DNA of 64,000 nt from Oscillospiraceae bacterium (GCA_017848115.1 JAGAKZ010000017.1:1-64000); one strand, 5' to 3'. Numbered from the stretch's first letter, positions 42,901 to 51,120 are shown. Notes: generated from the sequence alone by a model not told the origin. A program made the numbers and translations.

Positions 42901-43607
42901 CGCAGATGGAAGAAATAAAAATTGATTTTTTAAACGGAAAACTTACAGGAAACTTCGATGACAAAAACAGCAAATATATACGTCTGAAGAAAAACGGATA
43001 CTATTCACAGATTTTTGATATTAAAAACCTTACTGACAGAAACGGGACAATATGGTTAGAAAGCATTTTTGCCTCAGGCATAAATCACGGTGAAAAGCTG
43101 TACTTTTTTATAGACGCTACCGATAAAAGCTTTTCATCCGAACTTACTGAAATAACCGTCCCCGAATACAAAAAAACCGATAAAAAACTTCTTGATATTG
43201 TAAGATACACAAGCAACTCCATAATCCTGGAAAAACACGAAGGAATGGAGTACGGTATCAGAAAAGCTTTCAGATATGACTTTGAATGGCAGGACTCACC
43301 TGTTTTTGAAAATCTTTTACCTGATACTCAGTATATTCTTGCTGCTAGGTACAAATCAACAGACACAAGCATGTATTCTCAACCTACATATAATATAATA
43401 AAGACACTTTCCGAAGAACAACTGAAAGGCGATCTTGACAACAACGGCAAACTTTCCGCTGCTGATCTTGTTATAATGAAAAAGCTTTTACTTTTTGAAA
43501 CTGTTCCTGACTCATATCAGTATGCTGTCTCTGATATAAACAACGACAAAAAAACAAATGTCTTTGATCTGAAACGACTTATTAATAAAATCCTGAACTT
43601 ACAGTAA
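39960..43607 (+). CDS. Secreted papain-like (C1A) cysteine peptidase with dockerin
   Basis: This 1215-residue protein starts best at the second ATG (39960), because AAAGG lies one base from the first. After a signal peptide the C1A domain (about 65-300) shows the Gln-Cys site NQGNYGTCWAFSA, His in NHAVTIIGWDDN and Asn in VKNSWGTQWGDNGF. No inhibitory propeptide is evident before it. A lectin-like beta domain follows, then a chitobiase-type Fn3_7 repeat (IYYTTDGSIPDENS), a cadherin-like/Ig domain (LSSLTINGT...), several Fn3-like units, and a dockerin (DLDNNGKLSAAD, DINNDKKTNVFD). It is probably a cellulosome-bound protease for plant cell-wall proteins or enzyme maturation. The dockerin class is unlike the others here. 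Confidence 0.92.
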   Translation: MNKKKILAKILSFSILANLYPYTNIMTTNNIRAENTEKFLAFSECTNGDAVLSKTATENTFPQKYDLREYGLVSPVKNQGNYGTCWAFSALASIETSLIKNFPNIDLSELHLSYFTFSGGDNLDPVNSNAFSDAGGHTSISTSTLVQGIGPVSESVLPYDTLPETINDSIKHNKEYLISDSYMLNAYSKQKVYADDTLNFSENQIKEMLMQKNAVSINFKFENSYNEKTQAQYMPSYSTPNHAVTIIGWDDNFSRENFLTTPERDGAWLVKNSWGTQWGDNGFFWISYCDRSITDTNCIRAMPANTYSSVYQHDTLAMTASVTANNEERNTAYMANIFTAQKDEVITYAGLYTTDNNAEYEITIYTGLTDETSPVSGQKSDITSGTEEFAGYHTIKLDKPVAVKKGEKFSIVAKLTNPEHLYPIPVESCVILCENKISMNASDISKSKISSSSDYGESFISSNGTRWTDTKGMKIEQAYENISLPDTNVVYYIGNVCLKAFGDDTDKIFFSQDSEEVALGSKTELSSVDTGNIYYTTDGSIPDENSCIYTEPITITDDMTINAAVIENGTTGKIYSKHYTQAQAVLSSLTINGTLAELTTNGNTNTELSYVLEGVSDYVTLLPVGCCTIEINGKKIISGHKSENIMISPGYNEIMIRCTEEGKKTTEYKLNVFKNYASVDYFNETIHFDETITTVRSEDGHIFKDNENISDYFGKELTVTTNGKTTPLVISEKINLDTELANARISNSSELITMIFSVSSKMMFSASPDMSDAQSISERRYTILSENFFKIYPDYDTDLYFQIPATENSPESTIFHITVPPRPTIPDEFVKIDIKDENTLSFTIENAEALKAEYKIELKTSNETRYTTEIESAEKCTEDTTVITDLLSGETYVLYVHCKDFETSFSPYVKCIEITMPGKKEMCSFNFELETIIFNENDYTVTAHDNTVLNSYDCISDYIGTYITITDKSGNQISQLIPPRPQMEEIKIDFLNGKLTGNFDDKNSKYIRLKKNGYYSQIFDIKNLTDRNGTIWLESIFASGINHGEKLYFFIDATDKSFSSELTEITVPEYKKTDKKLLDIVRYTSNSIILEKHEGMEYGIRKAFRYDFEWQDSPVFENLLPDTQYILAARYKSTDTSMYSQPTYNIIKTLSEEQLKGDLDNNGKLSAADLVIMKKLLLFETVPDSYQYAVSDINNDKKTNVFDLKRLINKILNLQ

Positions 43608-43689
43608 TCAAAAACACAATAAAAACACTTATGTATTGTAAAATAGGCAGTGTAAAAAATTTTTTATACAACTAAGGAGAAAAAAATTT

Positions 43690-44367
43690 ATGCGAATACT
43701 GATTATTGAGGACGAAATAGCTCTCGCGGATGCGCTCGGTCAGATACTGCAGAAAAACAAATATCTTACTGATATATGCCATGATGGTGTATCAGGACTT
43801 GACTGCGCACTCTCAGGAATATACGATGTGATCATACTTGATATCATGCTCCCTAAAATGAACGGATTTGATGTATTGCGCTCACTAAGAATAAACAAGA
43901 TCGCTACTCCTGTACTCCTTCTTACCGCAAAAGACGAAATATCCGATAAAGTAAACGGTCTTGATATAGGTGCTGACGATTATATGACAAAACCTTTCAA
44001 TACGGAAGAATTACTTGCAAGAATACGATCTCTTTCAAGAAGAAACAACAACACTTTTTGTGAAAACATGGTAAGTTTTGATGATATATCATTAAATCTC
44101 TCCACCTATGAACTGTCGTGCAATAACAATTCTCTTAAACTTGGGCTTAAGGAATTTTGCATAATGGAACTTTTCTGTAAAAGCGGGAATGCAATCATCA
44201 GCAAAGAGCAAATCATTGAAAAAATCTGGGGATATGATTCAAACGCTGAGTATAACAATGTTGAAGTGTACATATCATTCCTAAGAAAAAAACTTTCACA
44301 TATAAACTCAGTCGTAAATATAAAAACTGTGCGGGGTGTAGGATACTGTTTAAGCTCAGGGAAGTGA
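43690..44367 (+). CDS. OmpR/PhoB-family response regulator
   Basis: This 225-residue protein has a receiver domain (1-115) with acidic pocket EDE at 7-9, phospho-acceptor Asp in VIILDIMLPKMNG, the Thr/Ser of LLLTAKDE and Lys in DDYMTKPF. The winged-helix output domain (about 128-222) contains LTLKEFCIMELF-type LGLKEFCIMELF, and VYISFLRKKL. GGAG precedes the ATG. It is 7 bases upstream of the histidine kinase gene and its obvious partner. The protease gene lies 82 bases upstream on the same strand and may be part of the same transcript. Confidence 0.96.
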   Translation: MRILIIEDEIALADALGQILQKNKYLTDICHDGVSGLDCALSGIYDVIILDIMLPKMNGFDVLRSLRINKIATPVLLLTAKDEISDKVNGLDIGADDYMTKPFNTEELLARIRSLSRRNNNTFCENMVSFDDISLNLSTYELSCNNNSLKLGLKEFCIMELFCKSGNAIISKEQIIEKIWGYDSNAEYNNVEVYISFLRKKLSHINSVVNIKTVRGVGYCLSSGK

Positions 44368-44374
44368 TTTTTAA

Positions 44375-46228
44375 ATGATAAAAAAATTAAAAATGCGATT
44401 TGTTATCGTAAACATGATTATACTCTCCCTCGTCCTTCTGGCAACACTCAGCGGAATTTATCTACTCATGGTAAACTCTGAAATAAAAATGTCAGAAGAA
44501 ATCATGGACACACTCATAGAAAATCATAAAAAAGACATACCAATGCCTATTGAAAAAAGCCATATTCATCCTGACGGTATGAAACCGCTGGTAAACGGAG
44601 AAACTACCGATTATATCAACATAGTCCCTATGAACAATCCACAGGACAATCACGGTCATGATTATGGCTATTACGATCCTTACTGGTACTATTACTACAA
44701 CGGATGGTGGGGAAATCCACCGCAGGATAGCAGCAATAACTGGGGAAACGGTTACTGGGACGGCGGATGGGGAGACCCTCAGTGGCAATGGGGTACTCCT
44801 CCTCCTGATTTCGGGTCTCCCCCAAATGATTTACCTCCCGATGTTACAGATAACACCCACCCGAAACCTGAAACAACTGTTACTGACACATCAACAAGTC
44901 AGATTACAACACCCGTAACAGAACCAGCTTCTTCCGAACCGATAACGACAGAAGAAATTACAACACAGCCTCCTGAAGTCATACCGACAGAATCGTATAC
45001 CGAACCACCTGTATACACAGAAGAAAACGTACCTTTGACAGAACCGATAACAACAACTGTTACAACTACTGCCATAACTACGACAACTTCTCAGACAGTA
45101 GCATCGACAACGCTGCCACCTCCTCTGCCAACTGAAAAAAGGACGGTTACGACGACCAGATATAATGGAAATCTGATAAGATCACATATTTTCGCTGAAC
45201 TTGGAAAAGAAAATGAGGTACTTAACATATCATATCAGTACTTTTTCAGATATGAAGATGATACATCTACAGATGAAAATTATGATCAGCAGATAAGAAA
45301 AACTATAAGGGAAATATCCGAAAACGGAAAACCAACAGGAAAATGCATCATAAACTCTGTTTCATACAGATATAAGATGACTTCATCGCCAAACAGTAAA
45401 AATTCATCGGTTATATTTCTTGACCGATCCATAGAAATGTCTACTCTTAACAGACTTCTTATAATATTTGTAATAATAGGATGCGCAGGACTGATAATAG
45501 TATTTTTCATAAGTCTTTTCCTTGCAAACTGGGCGATAAAACCTATAGAAGATGCGTGGAACAAGCAGAAACAATTTATTGCTGATGCTTCGCACGAACT
45601 GAAAACACCTCTTACTGTAATCGCAGCCAATACGGATGTTGTACTCTCAACACCAAATGATACGATAAAAAATCAGGAACGCTGGCTTAAATATATCAAG
45701 TCGGAAACACTACGAATGTCAAAACTTGTAAACGAACTTCTGTATATTGCAAAGTCAGATTCAAATGAAATTAAAATGGAAATGAATGAATTTGACATAT
45801 CAAATACAGTTTCAAGTCTGTGTCTGATTTTTGAATCACTTGTATTTGAAGCAGGAAGAGAACTTGCAACAGATATATCGCCTAAACTCAGATTTTATGG
45901 TGACGAAGACAGAATAAAACAGCTTATCACCATACTTCTTGATAATGCAACAAAATATTCTATCGTAAACTCAGTTATTTCTGTATCACTCTTCAGAAAT
46001 AATCAAGGAAAAATAAAACTCTGCATTTCAAACAAATGTGAAGATCTTTCAGAAGAAAATGTTTCAAAACTCTTTGACAGATTTTATAGAGTGGATACTT
46101 CAAGAAACAGCGGAACTGGCGGAAACGGACTGGGACTTAATATCGCACAGAACATAGCTGAAGCACATAATGGAAATATTCAGGTTCATTATAACTACGG
46201 AATGATATCATTTACTATAACATTTTAA
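44375..46228 (+). CDS. Sensor histidine kinase with aromatic/glycine-rich and Thr-Pro-rich extracellular region
   Basis: This 617-residue protein has a first membrane helix at about 8-32 and a second at about 362-388. Between them lies an unusual outer region. Residues about 95-140 are extremely rich in Tyr, Trp and Gly (YYDPYWYYYYNGWWGNPP, then WGNGYWDGGWGD). Residues about 150-265 form a Pro/Thr-rich tether (TTTVTTTAITTTTSQ), and a small folded domain (about 270-355) precedes the membrane. The kinase core has H-box FIADASHELKTPLT, N-box LLDNATKYS and G-box GTGGNGLGLNIA, so it is complete. A wall-spanning tether with aromatic tip suggests sensing of glycan or wall state, but the ligand is unknown. 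Confidence 0.93.
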   Translation: MIKKLKMRFVIVNMIILSLVLLATLSGIYLLMVNSEIKMSEEIMDTLIENHKKDIPMPIEKSHIHPDGMKPLVNGETTDYINIVPMNNPQDNHGHDYGYYDPYWYYYYNGWWGNPPQDSSNNWGNGYWDGGWGDPQWQWGTPPPDFGSPPNDLPPDVTDNTHPKPETTVTDTSTSQITTPVTEPASSEPITTEEITTQPPEVIPTESYTEPPVYTEENVPLTEPITTTVTTTAITTTTSQTVASTTLPPPLPTEKRTVTTTRYNGNLIRSHIFAELGKENEVLNISYQYFFRYEDDTSTDENYDQQIRKTIREISENGKPTGKCIINSVSYRYKMTSSPNSKNSSVIFLDRSIEMSTLNRLLIIFVIIGCAGLIIVFFISLFLANWAIKPIEDAWNKQKQFIADASHELKTPLTVIAANTDVVLSTPNDTIKNQERWLKYIKSETLRMSKLVNELLYIAKSDSNEIKMEMNEFDISNTVSSLCLIFESLVFEAGRELATDISPKLRFYGDEDRIKQLITILLDNATKYSIVNSVISVSLFRNNQGKIKLCISNKCEDLSEENVSKLFDRFYRVDTSRNSGTGGNGLGLNIAQNIAEAHNGNIQVHYNYGMISFTITF

Positions 46229-46235
46229 AAAAATA

Positions 46236-46275
46236 AAACGTCTGAATTTTTATGGTTCAGACGTTTCTTGTTTTA
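46236..46275 (+). terminator. Bidirectional terminator after the two-component system
   Basis: AAACGTCTGAA (46236-46246) pairs with TTCAGACGTTT (46256-46266), followed by CTTGTTTT. The opposite strand ends in TTATTTTTTT, serving nfo. Confidence 0.88.
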
Positions 46276-46285
46276 CTTATTAATA

Positions 46286-46327
46286 TCGCCTCGCACATCC
46301 GTTTCCTACTGTCACTCTGTGCATATC
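46286..46327 (-). repeat. Unidentified 3'-UTR element, copy 1
   Basis: Minus strand GATATGCACAGAGTGACAG-TAGGAAACGGATGTGCGAGGC. It shares GAGTGAC, GTAGGAAAC and the GGC/ATAT end with copy 2 at 51177-51219. The outer stem TGCAC/GTGCG has compensating changes in copy 2 (TGTAC/GTGCA). It lies between the nfo stop codon and a terminator. Confidence 0.55.
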
Positions 46328-46352
46328 GGTAAAAAAATTATTCTGAGATAAA

Positions 46353-47183
46353 CTATAGAACTTTTTCACGCAAAAGCTTTATCTCTGCAGCATAGCCCTC
46401 GTTATCGTTCGGAGTTTCAAGGAAAAACGGAAGATTTTTAAGTTTCTCATGATTTATTATTCTGACTATGGCATCAAGTCCGATATATCCTTCACCTATC
46501 TTCTCATGTCTGTCTTTGTGACTTCCCATAGGATTTTTACTGTCGTTAAGGTGAATAGCACGGAGTCTTTCAAGACCTATAACATCATCAAACTTTGCAA
46601 GAACTCCATCAAGATCATTTACTATATCGTAACCTGCATCAAAAACATGACAAGTATCAAGACAAACACCTATCTTGTCGCTGAAGTTTACTCTGTCTAT
46701 GATCTCACGCAACTCTTCAAAACATCTTCCGACCTCTGTTCCTTTGCCTGCCATTGTTTCAAGCAGAACGACTGTTTTCTGATTTTCGGTCACTGCATTG
46801 TTAAGTGCATCAGCAATAAAACTTATTCCCTGTTCGATTCCCTGTCCCACATGGCTTCCGGGATGAAAATTATAAAGATTGCATGGTATCATTTCAAGCT
46901 TTTCAAGATCTTCTTTTAATGCTCTGTTTGCAAAATCTCTTACTTTTTCATCAGCCGAACAAAGATTCATAGTGTATGAAGCGTGAGCCAGAACAGGAGC
47001 AAAAGAATTTTCACTCATAAAAACTTCCATCGCTTTTGCATCATCGGGAGATACAGGTGATGATTTTCCGCCTCTCGGATTTCGGGAGAAAAACTGAAAT
47101 GTATTTGCACCAAGACCAAGTGCCTCTTTACAAATAGCCTCATAGCCATTTGAAATAGAAAGATGACAACCTATATTCAACAT
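46353..47183 (-). CDS. nfo: Endonuclease IV (AP endonuclease)
   Basis: This 276-residue protein has the endonuclease IV TIM barrel with three-zinc site residues: [66 protein letters not shown] and [10 protein letters not shown]. It cuts DNA 5' of abasic sites in base-excision repair. GAGG precedes the ATG. Convergent with the two-component genes. Confidence 0.97.
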   Translation of the reverse strand: MLNIGCHLSISNGYEAICKEALGLGANTFQFFSRNPRGGKSSPVSPDDAKAMEVFMSENSFAPVLAHASYTMNLCSADEKVRDFANRALKEDLEKLEMIPCNLYNFHPGSHVGQGIEQGISFIADALNNAVTENQKTVVLLETMAGKGTEVGRCFEELREIIDRVNFSDKIGVCLDTCHVFDAGYDIVNDLDGVLAKFDDVIGLERLRAIHLNDSKNPMGSHKDRHEKIGEGYIGLDAIVRIINHEKLKNLPFFLETPNDNEGYAAEIKLLREKVL

Positions 47184-47199
47184 AACAATCCTCCGTTTT

Positions 47200-47340
47200 T
47201 TAGTAATATATAAACGGCATTATAACTGCGCCTGCAAACATAAATGCTGCAACTATAAGGATTATTAATCTCAAAAAGAAGCTTTTTTTCGGTTGACTGT
47301 AACTGCCTGTGTTATTTTTAGAATTTTTCTTAGCTGCCAT
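47200..47340 (-). CDS. Small 46-residue single-pass membrane protein
   Basis: The ATG at 47340 has GGAG 9 bases upstream. The protein starts [20 protein letters not shown] and then has one hydrophobic helix ([20 protein letters not shown]), ending FIYY. It lies between the DEAD-box helicase start and nfo on the same strand, 33 bases after the helicase stop position would leave it: it is the gene between helicase and nfo in the leftward order. Family unknown; topology with a basic inner N-terminus is clear. Confidence 0.6.
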   Translation of the reverse strand: MAAKKNSKNNTGSYSQPKKSFFLRLIILIVAAFMFAGAVIMPFIYY

Positions 47341-47373
47341 ATCATTTTTCTCCTTTATCCTAAAATATAAATC

Positions 47374-49098
47374 TTATCCTCTTGATTTTCTCTTCTTCAC
47401 GGCTCCGCCTTTTCTTCTTGAAGAATCACCGCGTCTGCCGCCTTCATGATGATCACGTGTACGACCGAATCTTGATTTTTCCTTTGACTTTTCTGCGCTC
47501 TTTCTTTCGCAGAGTTTTACTGTTACTCTCTTTCCGTTTACCTTTGTATTATCCATAGCGTCTATGATAAATTCAAGGTCAGCCTGAGGTACTTCTACTG
47601 TACTGTATTTATCAAAAATTTCAATCTTTCCGAAACTCTTGCCCGGCATACCTGTAGCTTCAACAAGTGCTCCAAGTATAAAGTTCGGTGCAATTCGGTT
47701 TGACTTTCCTGCTGATATTTCTATCTTTGCGGATTTTGCCTTTGTAAGTTTTCCGGTATTTTTGGATGTATATTTCTTTACCTTCGGAATTTCAAATTCA
47801 GGAATATTGCGAAGTTCTTTTCCTATTCTGAGATTTATAAGGAATTTTGCGATCTCTTCTGCTGAGTACCCCTCTGCTGTAAGAATGCTGAAAATAATTT
47901 CTGTTTCGTCACGGAGCGGCTGCTGGGACGATGATATTATCTTATTTACTACCTTTGATATCTTATTGTTTACGATATCTGTTTTTTCAGGAAGTTCTTT
48001 TTCCTTGATCTCTGCCTTTATATATTTTGAAAGCGCCTTAAGATCATATATCTGTTTTCTGTTGCTTATAAGCGTATATGCTGTTCCTGATTTTCCAGCT
48101 CTGCCTGTTCTTCCTATACGATGAATATAATATTCATTATCCTGTGGAAGATCAAAGTTGAATACCACGTCTATTCCGCTTACGTCTATGCCTCTTGCCG
48201 CTACGTCTGTAGCTATGAGAACATTGATTTTTCCTGACTTGAACTTATCCATTACATAAGATCTCTGTGACTGCTTCATATCACCGTGAAGACCTGCAAC
48301 TTTAAAACCTTTTGATGAAAGTATTTCAGTAAGGTCATCAACCATTTTCTTGGTATTGCAGAATATCATAGACGCCTTTGGTTCATATGCAAGCAGAAGA
48401 TACTGCATAGCTTCCATTTTCATTCCGGAAGGAATTTCAAAATAATACTGCTCTATAGTATCAACAGTTCTGTACTTCTGGTCAATCTTTATAAGCTGAG
48501 GGTCTTTCTGATACTGATTTGTAATCGCCATTATTGCAGGCGGCATAGTTGCTGAGAAGAGTATAGTCTGTCTTTCTTCCGGAACTTCTTCGAGTATACT
48601 CTCTATATCTTCACGAAATCCCATATTGAGCATTTCATCAGCTTCATCAAGAATTATCATCTTAAGATTCTGGAGTTTAAGAGTGCGTCTTCTCATGTGG
48701 TCCATAACTCGACCCGGTGTTCCGACAACTATATTTGCCCCTCTTTTTATATCCATTATCTGTCTTTCCATATTGGCACCGCCATATACGGCGCATGGTT
48801 TTACCCAGTTCATATACTTTGAAAATTTCTTTATTTCTTCGCAAGCCTGCATAGCAAGCTCTCTTGTAGGGCAAAGGATAAGAACTTCTACTCCGTTTTT
48901 TTCACGGGATATGCTTTCAATAGCAGGGATGCCAAATGCTGCTGTTTTACCGGTACCGGTATTTGATTTTCCGATAACATCCGCTCCGGTCTGTATAAGG
49001 GGAATACTCTTTGCCTGTATTTCAGTAGCTTCCACAAATCCCATTTCTTCTACGGCTCTCAATACTTCGTCGGTCAATGCTAGTTCTTTAAATTCCAT
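47374..49098 (-). CDS. DEAD-box RNA helicase with DbpA-type RNA-binding domain
   Basis: This 574-residue protein has Q motif and motif I (SNTGTGKTAAFG), PTRELAMQ, TPGRVMDH, LDEADEML, LFSATMP, then domain 2 with TDVAARGIDV and HRIGRTGRAG. Residues about 465-540 form the DbpA RNA-binding RRM (APNFILGALVEATGMPGKSF), and the tail is basic (GGRRGDSSRRKGGAVKKRK). This is the DeaD/CshA type that acts in ribosome assembly and cold adaptation. AGGAAGG precedes the ATG. Confidence 0.95.
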   Translation of the reverse strand: MEFKELALTDEVLRAVEEMGFVEATEIQAKSIPLIQTGADVIGKSNTGTGKTAAFGIPAIESISREKNGVEVLILCPTRELAMQACEEIKKFSKYMNWVKPCAVYGGANMERQIMDIKRGANIVVGTPGRVMDHMRRRTLKLQNLKMIILDEADEMLNMGFREDIESILEEVPEERQTILFSATMPPAIMAITNQYQKDPQLIKIDQKYRTVDTIEQYYFEIPSGMKMEAMQYLLLAYEPKASMIFCNTKKMVDDLTEILSSKGFKVAGLHGDMKQSQRSYVMDKFKSGKINVLIATDVAARGIDVSGIDVVFNFDLPQDNEYYIHRIGRTGRAGKSGTAYTLISNRKQIYDLKALSKYIKAEIKEKELPEKTDIVNNKISKVVNKIISSSQQPLRDETEIIFSILTAEGYSAEEIAKFLINLRIGKELRNIPEFEIPKVKKYTSKNTGKLTKAKSAKIEISAGKSNRIAPNFILGALVEATGMPGKSFGKIEIFDKYSTVEVPQADLEFIIDAMDNTKVNGKRVTVKLCERKSAEKSKEKSRFGRTRDHHEGGRRGDSSRRKGGAVKKRKSRG

Positions 49099-49106
49099 AT
49101 ATTTTC

Positions 49107-49147
49107 CTTCCTAGTAAAAAAACAAGGGCGAACCTCAGGTTCCGCCC
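49107..49147 (-). terminator. Terminator of the spoIIA operon
   Basis: GGGCG-AACC / GGTT-CGCCC stem (49126-49147) with loop TCA, followed on the minus strand by TTGTTTTTTTAC. It separates sigF from the helicase gene. Confidence 0.88.
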
Positions 49148-49196
49148 GCAATCAATCACTAAATATAATAACATTTTATTATATAAAAGTCAAGGT

Positions 49197-49859
49197 CTAC
49201 TCTAACAATTTTTCACGCATATAAGTAAGCAGTTTTTTCTCTTTTCGTGAAACTTGTACCTGAGAAATTCCAAGTAGCTCTGCTGTTTGACTTTGAGTAA
49301 GATTTTTATAATACCTGAAATAAATAAGTTTTTTCTCTGTATCACTCAGCTCTGTCATTATCTGTCTTAAAGACAACAAATCTGTTATCTCCTCATCAGG
49401 CGACTCTACTCTGACATCTATCTGTCCTTCATTGTCTTCAGATGAGCCTGTTAATGACAAAACAGGTCTTAGTGATGATACTGCCTCGGCTATCTGCTGT
49501 GCATCTACTCCGAGAATCTGTGCTAGCTCGTCAACATGAGGTTCTCGCCCTTTTTGTTTTATGAACTTTTCTCTCTCCCTTGACACTTTCATAGAAAGCT
49601 CCTTTATGCTGCGACTTATTTTTATCGTACCGCCATCACGAAAAAGTCTTTTTATTTCACCAAGTATTACAGGAACAGCATATGTTGAAAACTTTACACC
49701 CCGACTCTCATCAAAAGATTTTGAAGCTTTTATAAGACCCATACAACCTGCAGAATATAGTTCCTCATACTCTATACCTCTGCTTCTGAACTTATTTGCG
49801 CACAGATGCACCAGACCAAGATTCTTCTCAATCTGTTCCATATATTCAGTATTCCTCAT
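49197..49859 (-). CDS. sigF: Sporulation sigma factor F
   Basis: This 220-residue protein has sigma-70 regions 2, 3 and 4: YEELYSAGCMGLIKA and SRGVKFSTYAVPVILGEIKR (region 2), KGREPHVDELAQILG (region 3), SDTEKKLIYFRYYKNLTQSQ and SQVQVSRKEKKLL (region 4). Context fixes it as sigma F, the first forespore sigma factor. It overlaps spoIIAB by 14 bases, so translation is coupled. SpoIIAB would hold it inactive until SpoIIAA is dephosphorylated. Confidence 0.96.
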   Translation of the reverse strand: MRNTEYMEQIEKNLGLVHLCANKFRSRGIEYEELYSAGCMGLIKASKSFDESRGVKFSTYAVPVILGEIKRLFRDGGTIKISRSIKELSMKVSREREKFIKQKGREPHVDELAQILGVDAQQIAEAVSSLRPVLSLTGSSEDNEGQIDVRVESPDEEITDLLSLRQIMTELSDTEKKLIYFRYYKNLTQSQTAELLGISQVQVSRKEKKLLTYMREKLLE

Positions 49860-50286
49860 TTTCAGACGAAAGCAATATTTTTTTCATATTTACTTTTGTC
49901 CCGTAACCATATTTGCTTTTTACGTCAAGCTTGTCCATAAAACTTTCCATTACAGCAAATCCAAGACCTGCTCTTTCATCATCATGAGCCGTAGTAAATA
50001 ATGGCTGCATCGCTCTTTTTACATCCTTTATCCCGCAACCGCTATCCTTTATCTGTATGTAGACAACTCTGTCATCAGATACTTTTACTGTCAGATGAAC
50101 ATACCCTTTTTCTTCTTTGTAGCCATGTACTATAGCGTTTGTAACAGCCTCGGAAACAGCAGTACGTATATCTGCAAGTTCATCTATAGCAGGATTAAAC
50201 TGTGCTACAAATGCCGCTACAGCTGTTCTTGCAAACGCCTCATTTTCGGATACCGAAAGAAAGCTGAGTTTCATTTCATTTTTCAC
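49846..50286 (-). CDS. spoIIAB: Anti-sigma F factor SpoIIAB
   Basis: This 146-residue protein is a GHKL-type kinase: N-box EAVTNAIVHGY, G1 IKDSGCGIKDV and G2 GLGFAVMESFMD. It binds sigma F, and phosphorylates SpoIIAA on a serine. Start after AGGAGG. Middle gene of the spoIIAA-spoIIAB-sigF operon. Confidence 0.96.
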   Translation of the reverse strand: MKNEMKLSFLSVSENEAFARTAVAAFVAQFNPAIDELADIRTAVSEAVTNAIVHGYKEEKGYVHLTVKVSDDRVVYIQIKDSGCGIKDVKRAMQPLFTTAHDDERAGLGFAVMESFMDKLDVKSKYGYGTKVNMKKILLSSENEEY

Positions 50287-50302
50287 TTTGATTTCCTCCT
50301 TT

Positions 50303-50605
50303 TTATAACATCCTTGCTACTTTGTCAATACCTGAAAGCTTCATTACCTTTTTAATACGGTCTGATGCATTTTTTATTATGATTTTCCCGCCTATTTCAT
50401 TCATAAGGCGATAACGCCCCATTATCAGTCCTACCCCTGAACTGTCCATAAATGTCACGCGTTCAAAATCAAAAACCATCTCTTCAGGTACTCTTTCCTT
50501 AAGTTCCATATCTATTTTTCTTCTCATCATTGCAGCGTTGTGATGATCTATTTCACCAATAATTCCGGCTGTTATACGCCTTTCCTCATACATAAAATTA
50601 ACCAT
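50303..50605 (-). CDS. spoIIAA: Anti-anti-sigma factor SpoIIAA
   Basis: This 100-residue STAS protein starts at 50605 (GAGGTG 6 bases upstream; the longer frame lacks a site). The phosphorylated Ser lies in FMDSSGVGLIMGRY. The GEIDHHNA segment is also typical. In its unphosphorylated form it frees sigma F from SpoIIAB. First gene of the operon. Confidence 0.95.
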   Translation of the reverse strand: MVNFMYEERRITAGIIGEIDHHNAAMMRRKIDMELKERVPEEMVFDFERVTFMDSSGVGLIMGRYRLMNEIGGKIIIKNASDRIKKVMKLSGIDKVARML

Positions 50606-50723
50606 CTTTTTCACCTCGTATATTTGATTTATTCTCATCACATACAATATTTTACCATAATATTACATTAAAATTTGTCGCTTTATGGCGGCCAAGGAAA
50701 AATATTTTATTTTTATTTTCCTA

Positions 50724-50752
50724 TTGCATAACACATTATATTGTGTTATAAT
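50724..50752 (+). promoter_or_regulatory. Promoter with NrdR-like box
   Basis: TTGCAT (50724-50729), 17-base spacer, TATAAT (50747-50752). The spacer holds the palindrome ACACATTATATTGTGT (50731-50746), which fits the NrdR-box consensus acaCwAtATaTwGtgt at 15 of 16 positions. Binding here would block RNA polymerase. Only one box is seen; NrdR sites usually come in pairs. Confidence 0.75.
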
Positions 50753-50792
50753 ATATTTAAAACTACTATATATACAAAGAGGTGCATTTAAA

Positions 50793-51062
50793 ATGACGGA
50801 AGTAAAGGTTATAAACGGTAATCTTTCGCAAGAGGAAATCAATGCTTATCTGAAATTTGCAACAGAAAAATACCACAACAAAGTCATCAAATCAATGCAG
50901 ATAGAACTTGATGGCGAGTATGTAAATCTCAGCTACAAATTTGCCGATGTTCCTTTTCAGCGTATAAGAAGAATTACAGGATATCTCGTGGGAGATCTTG
51001 ACAGATTCAACAATGCAAAACGCTCAGAAGTATCACAGCGTGTAGTGCATGGAACACGTTAG
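50793..51062 (+). CDS. Small protein resembling the glycyl-radical tail of anaerobic NrdD
   Basis: This 89-residue protein starts at 50793, with AGAGGTG 8 bases upstream. Residues about 55-89 (FQRIRRITGYLVGDLDRF, then NNAKRSEVSQRV) align with the C-terminal loop of class III ribonucleotide reductase, whose RTCGYL holds the radical glycine and is followed by a FNxGKxxEVxxRVKH-like run. The glycine is kept; the neighbouring Cys is Thr. There is no catalytic barrel. Similar short Firmicute proteins are, as I recall, annotated as NrdD family. The NrdR-like box in its promoter links it independently to deoxynucleotide supply. It could be a spare radical domain, like GrcA for pyruvate formate-lyase, or a repurposed paralogue. 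Confidence 0.65.
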   Translation: MTEVKVINGNLSQEEINAYLKFATEKYHNKVIKSMQIELDGEYVNLSYKFADVPFQRIRRITGYLVGDLDRFNNAKRSEVSQRVVHGTR

Positions 51063-51120
51063 TTTTTATACATAAAACAAATTTGTCAGAAGACACGATA
51101 CACTGACACTTACTGATAAA

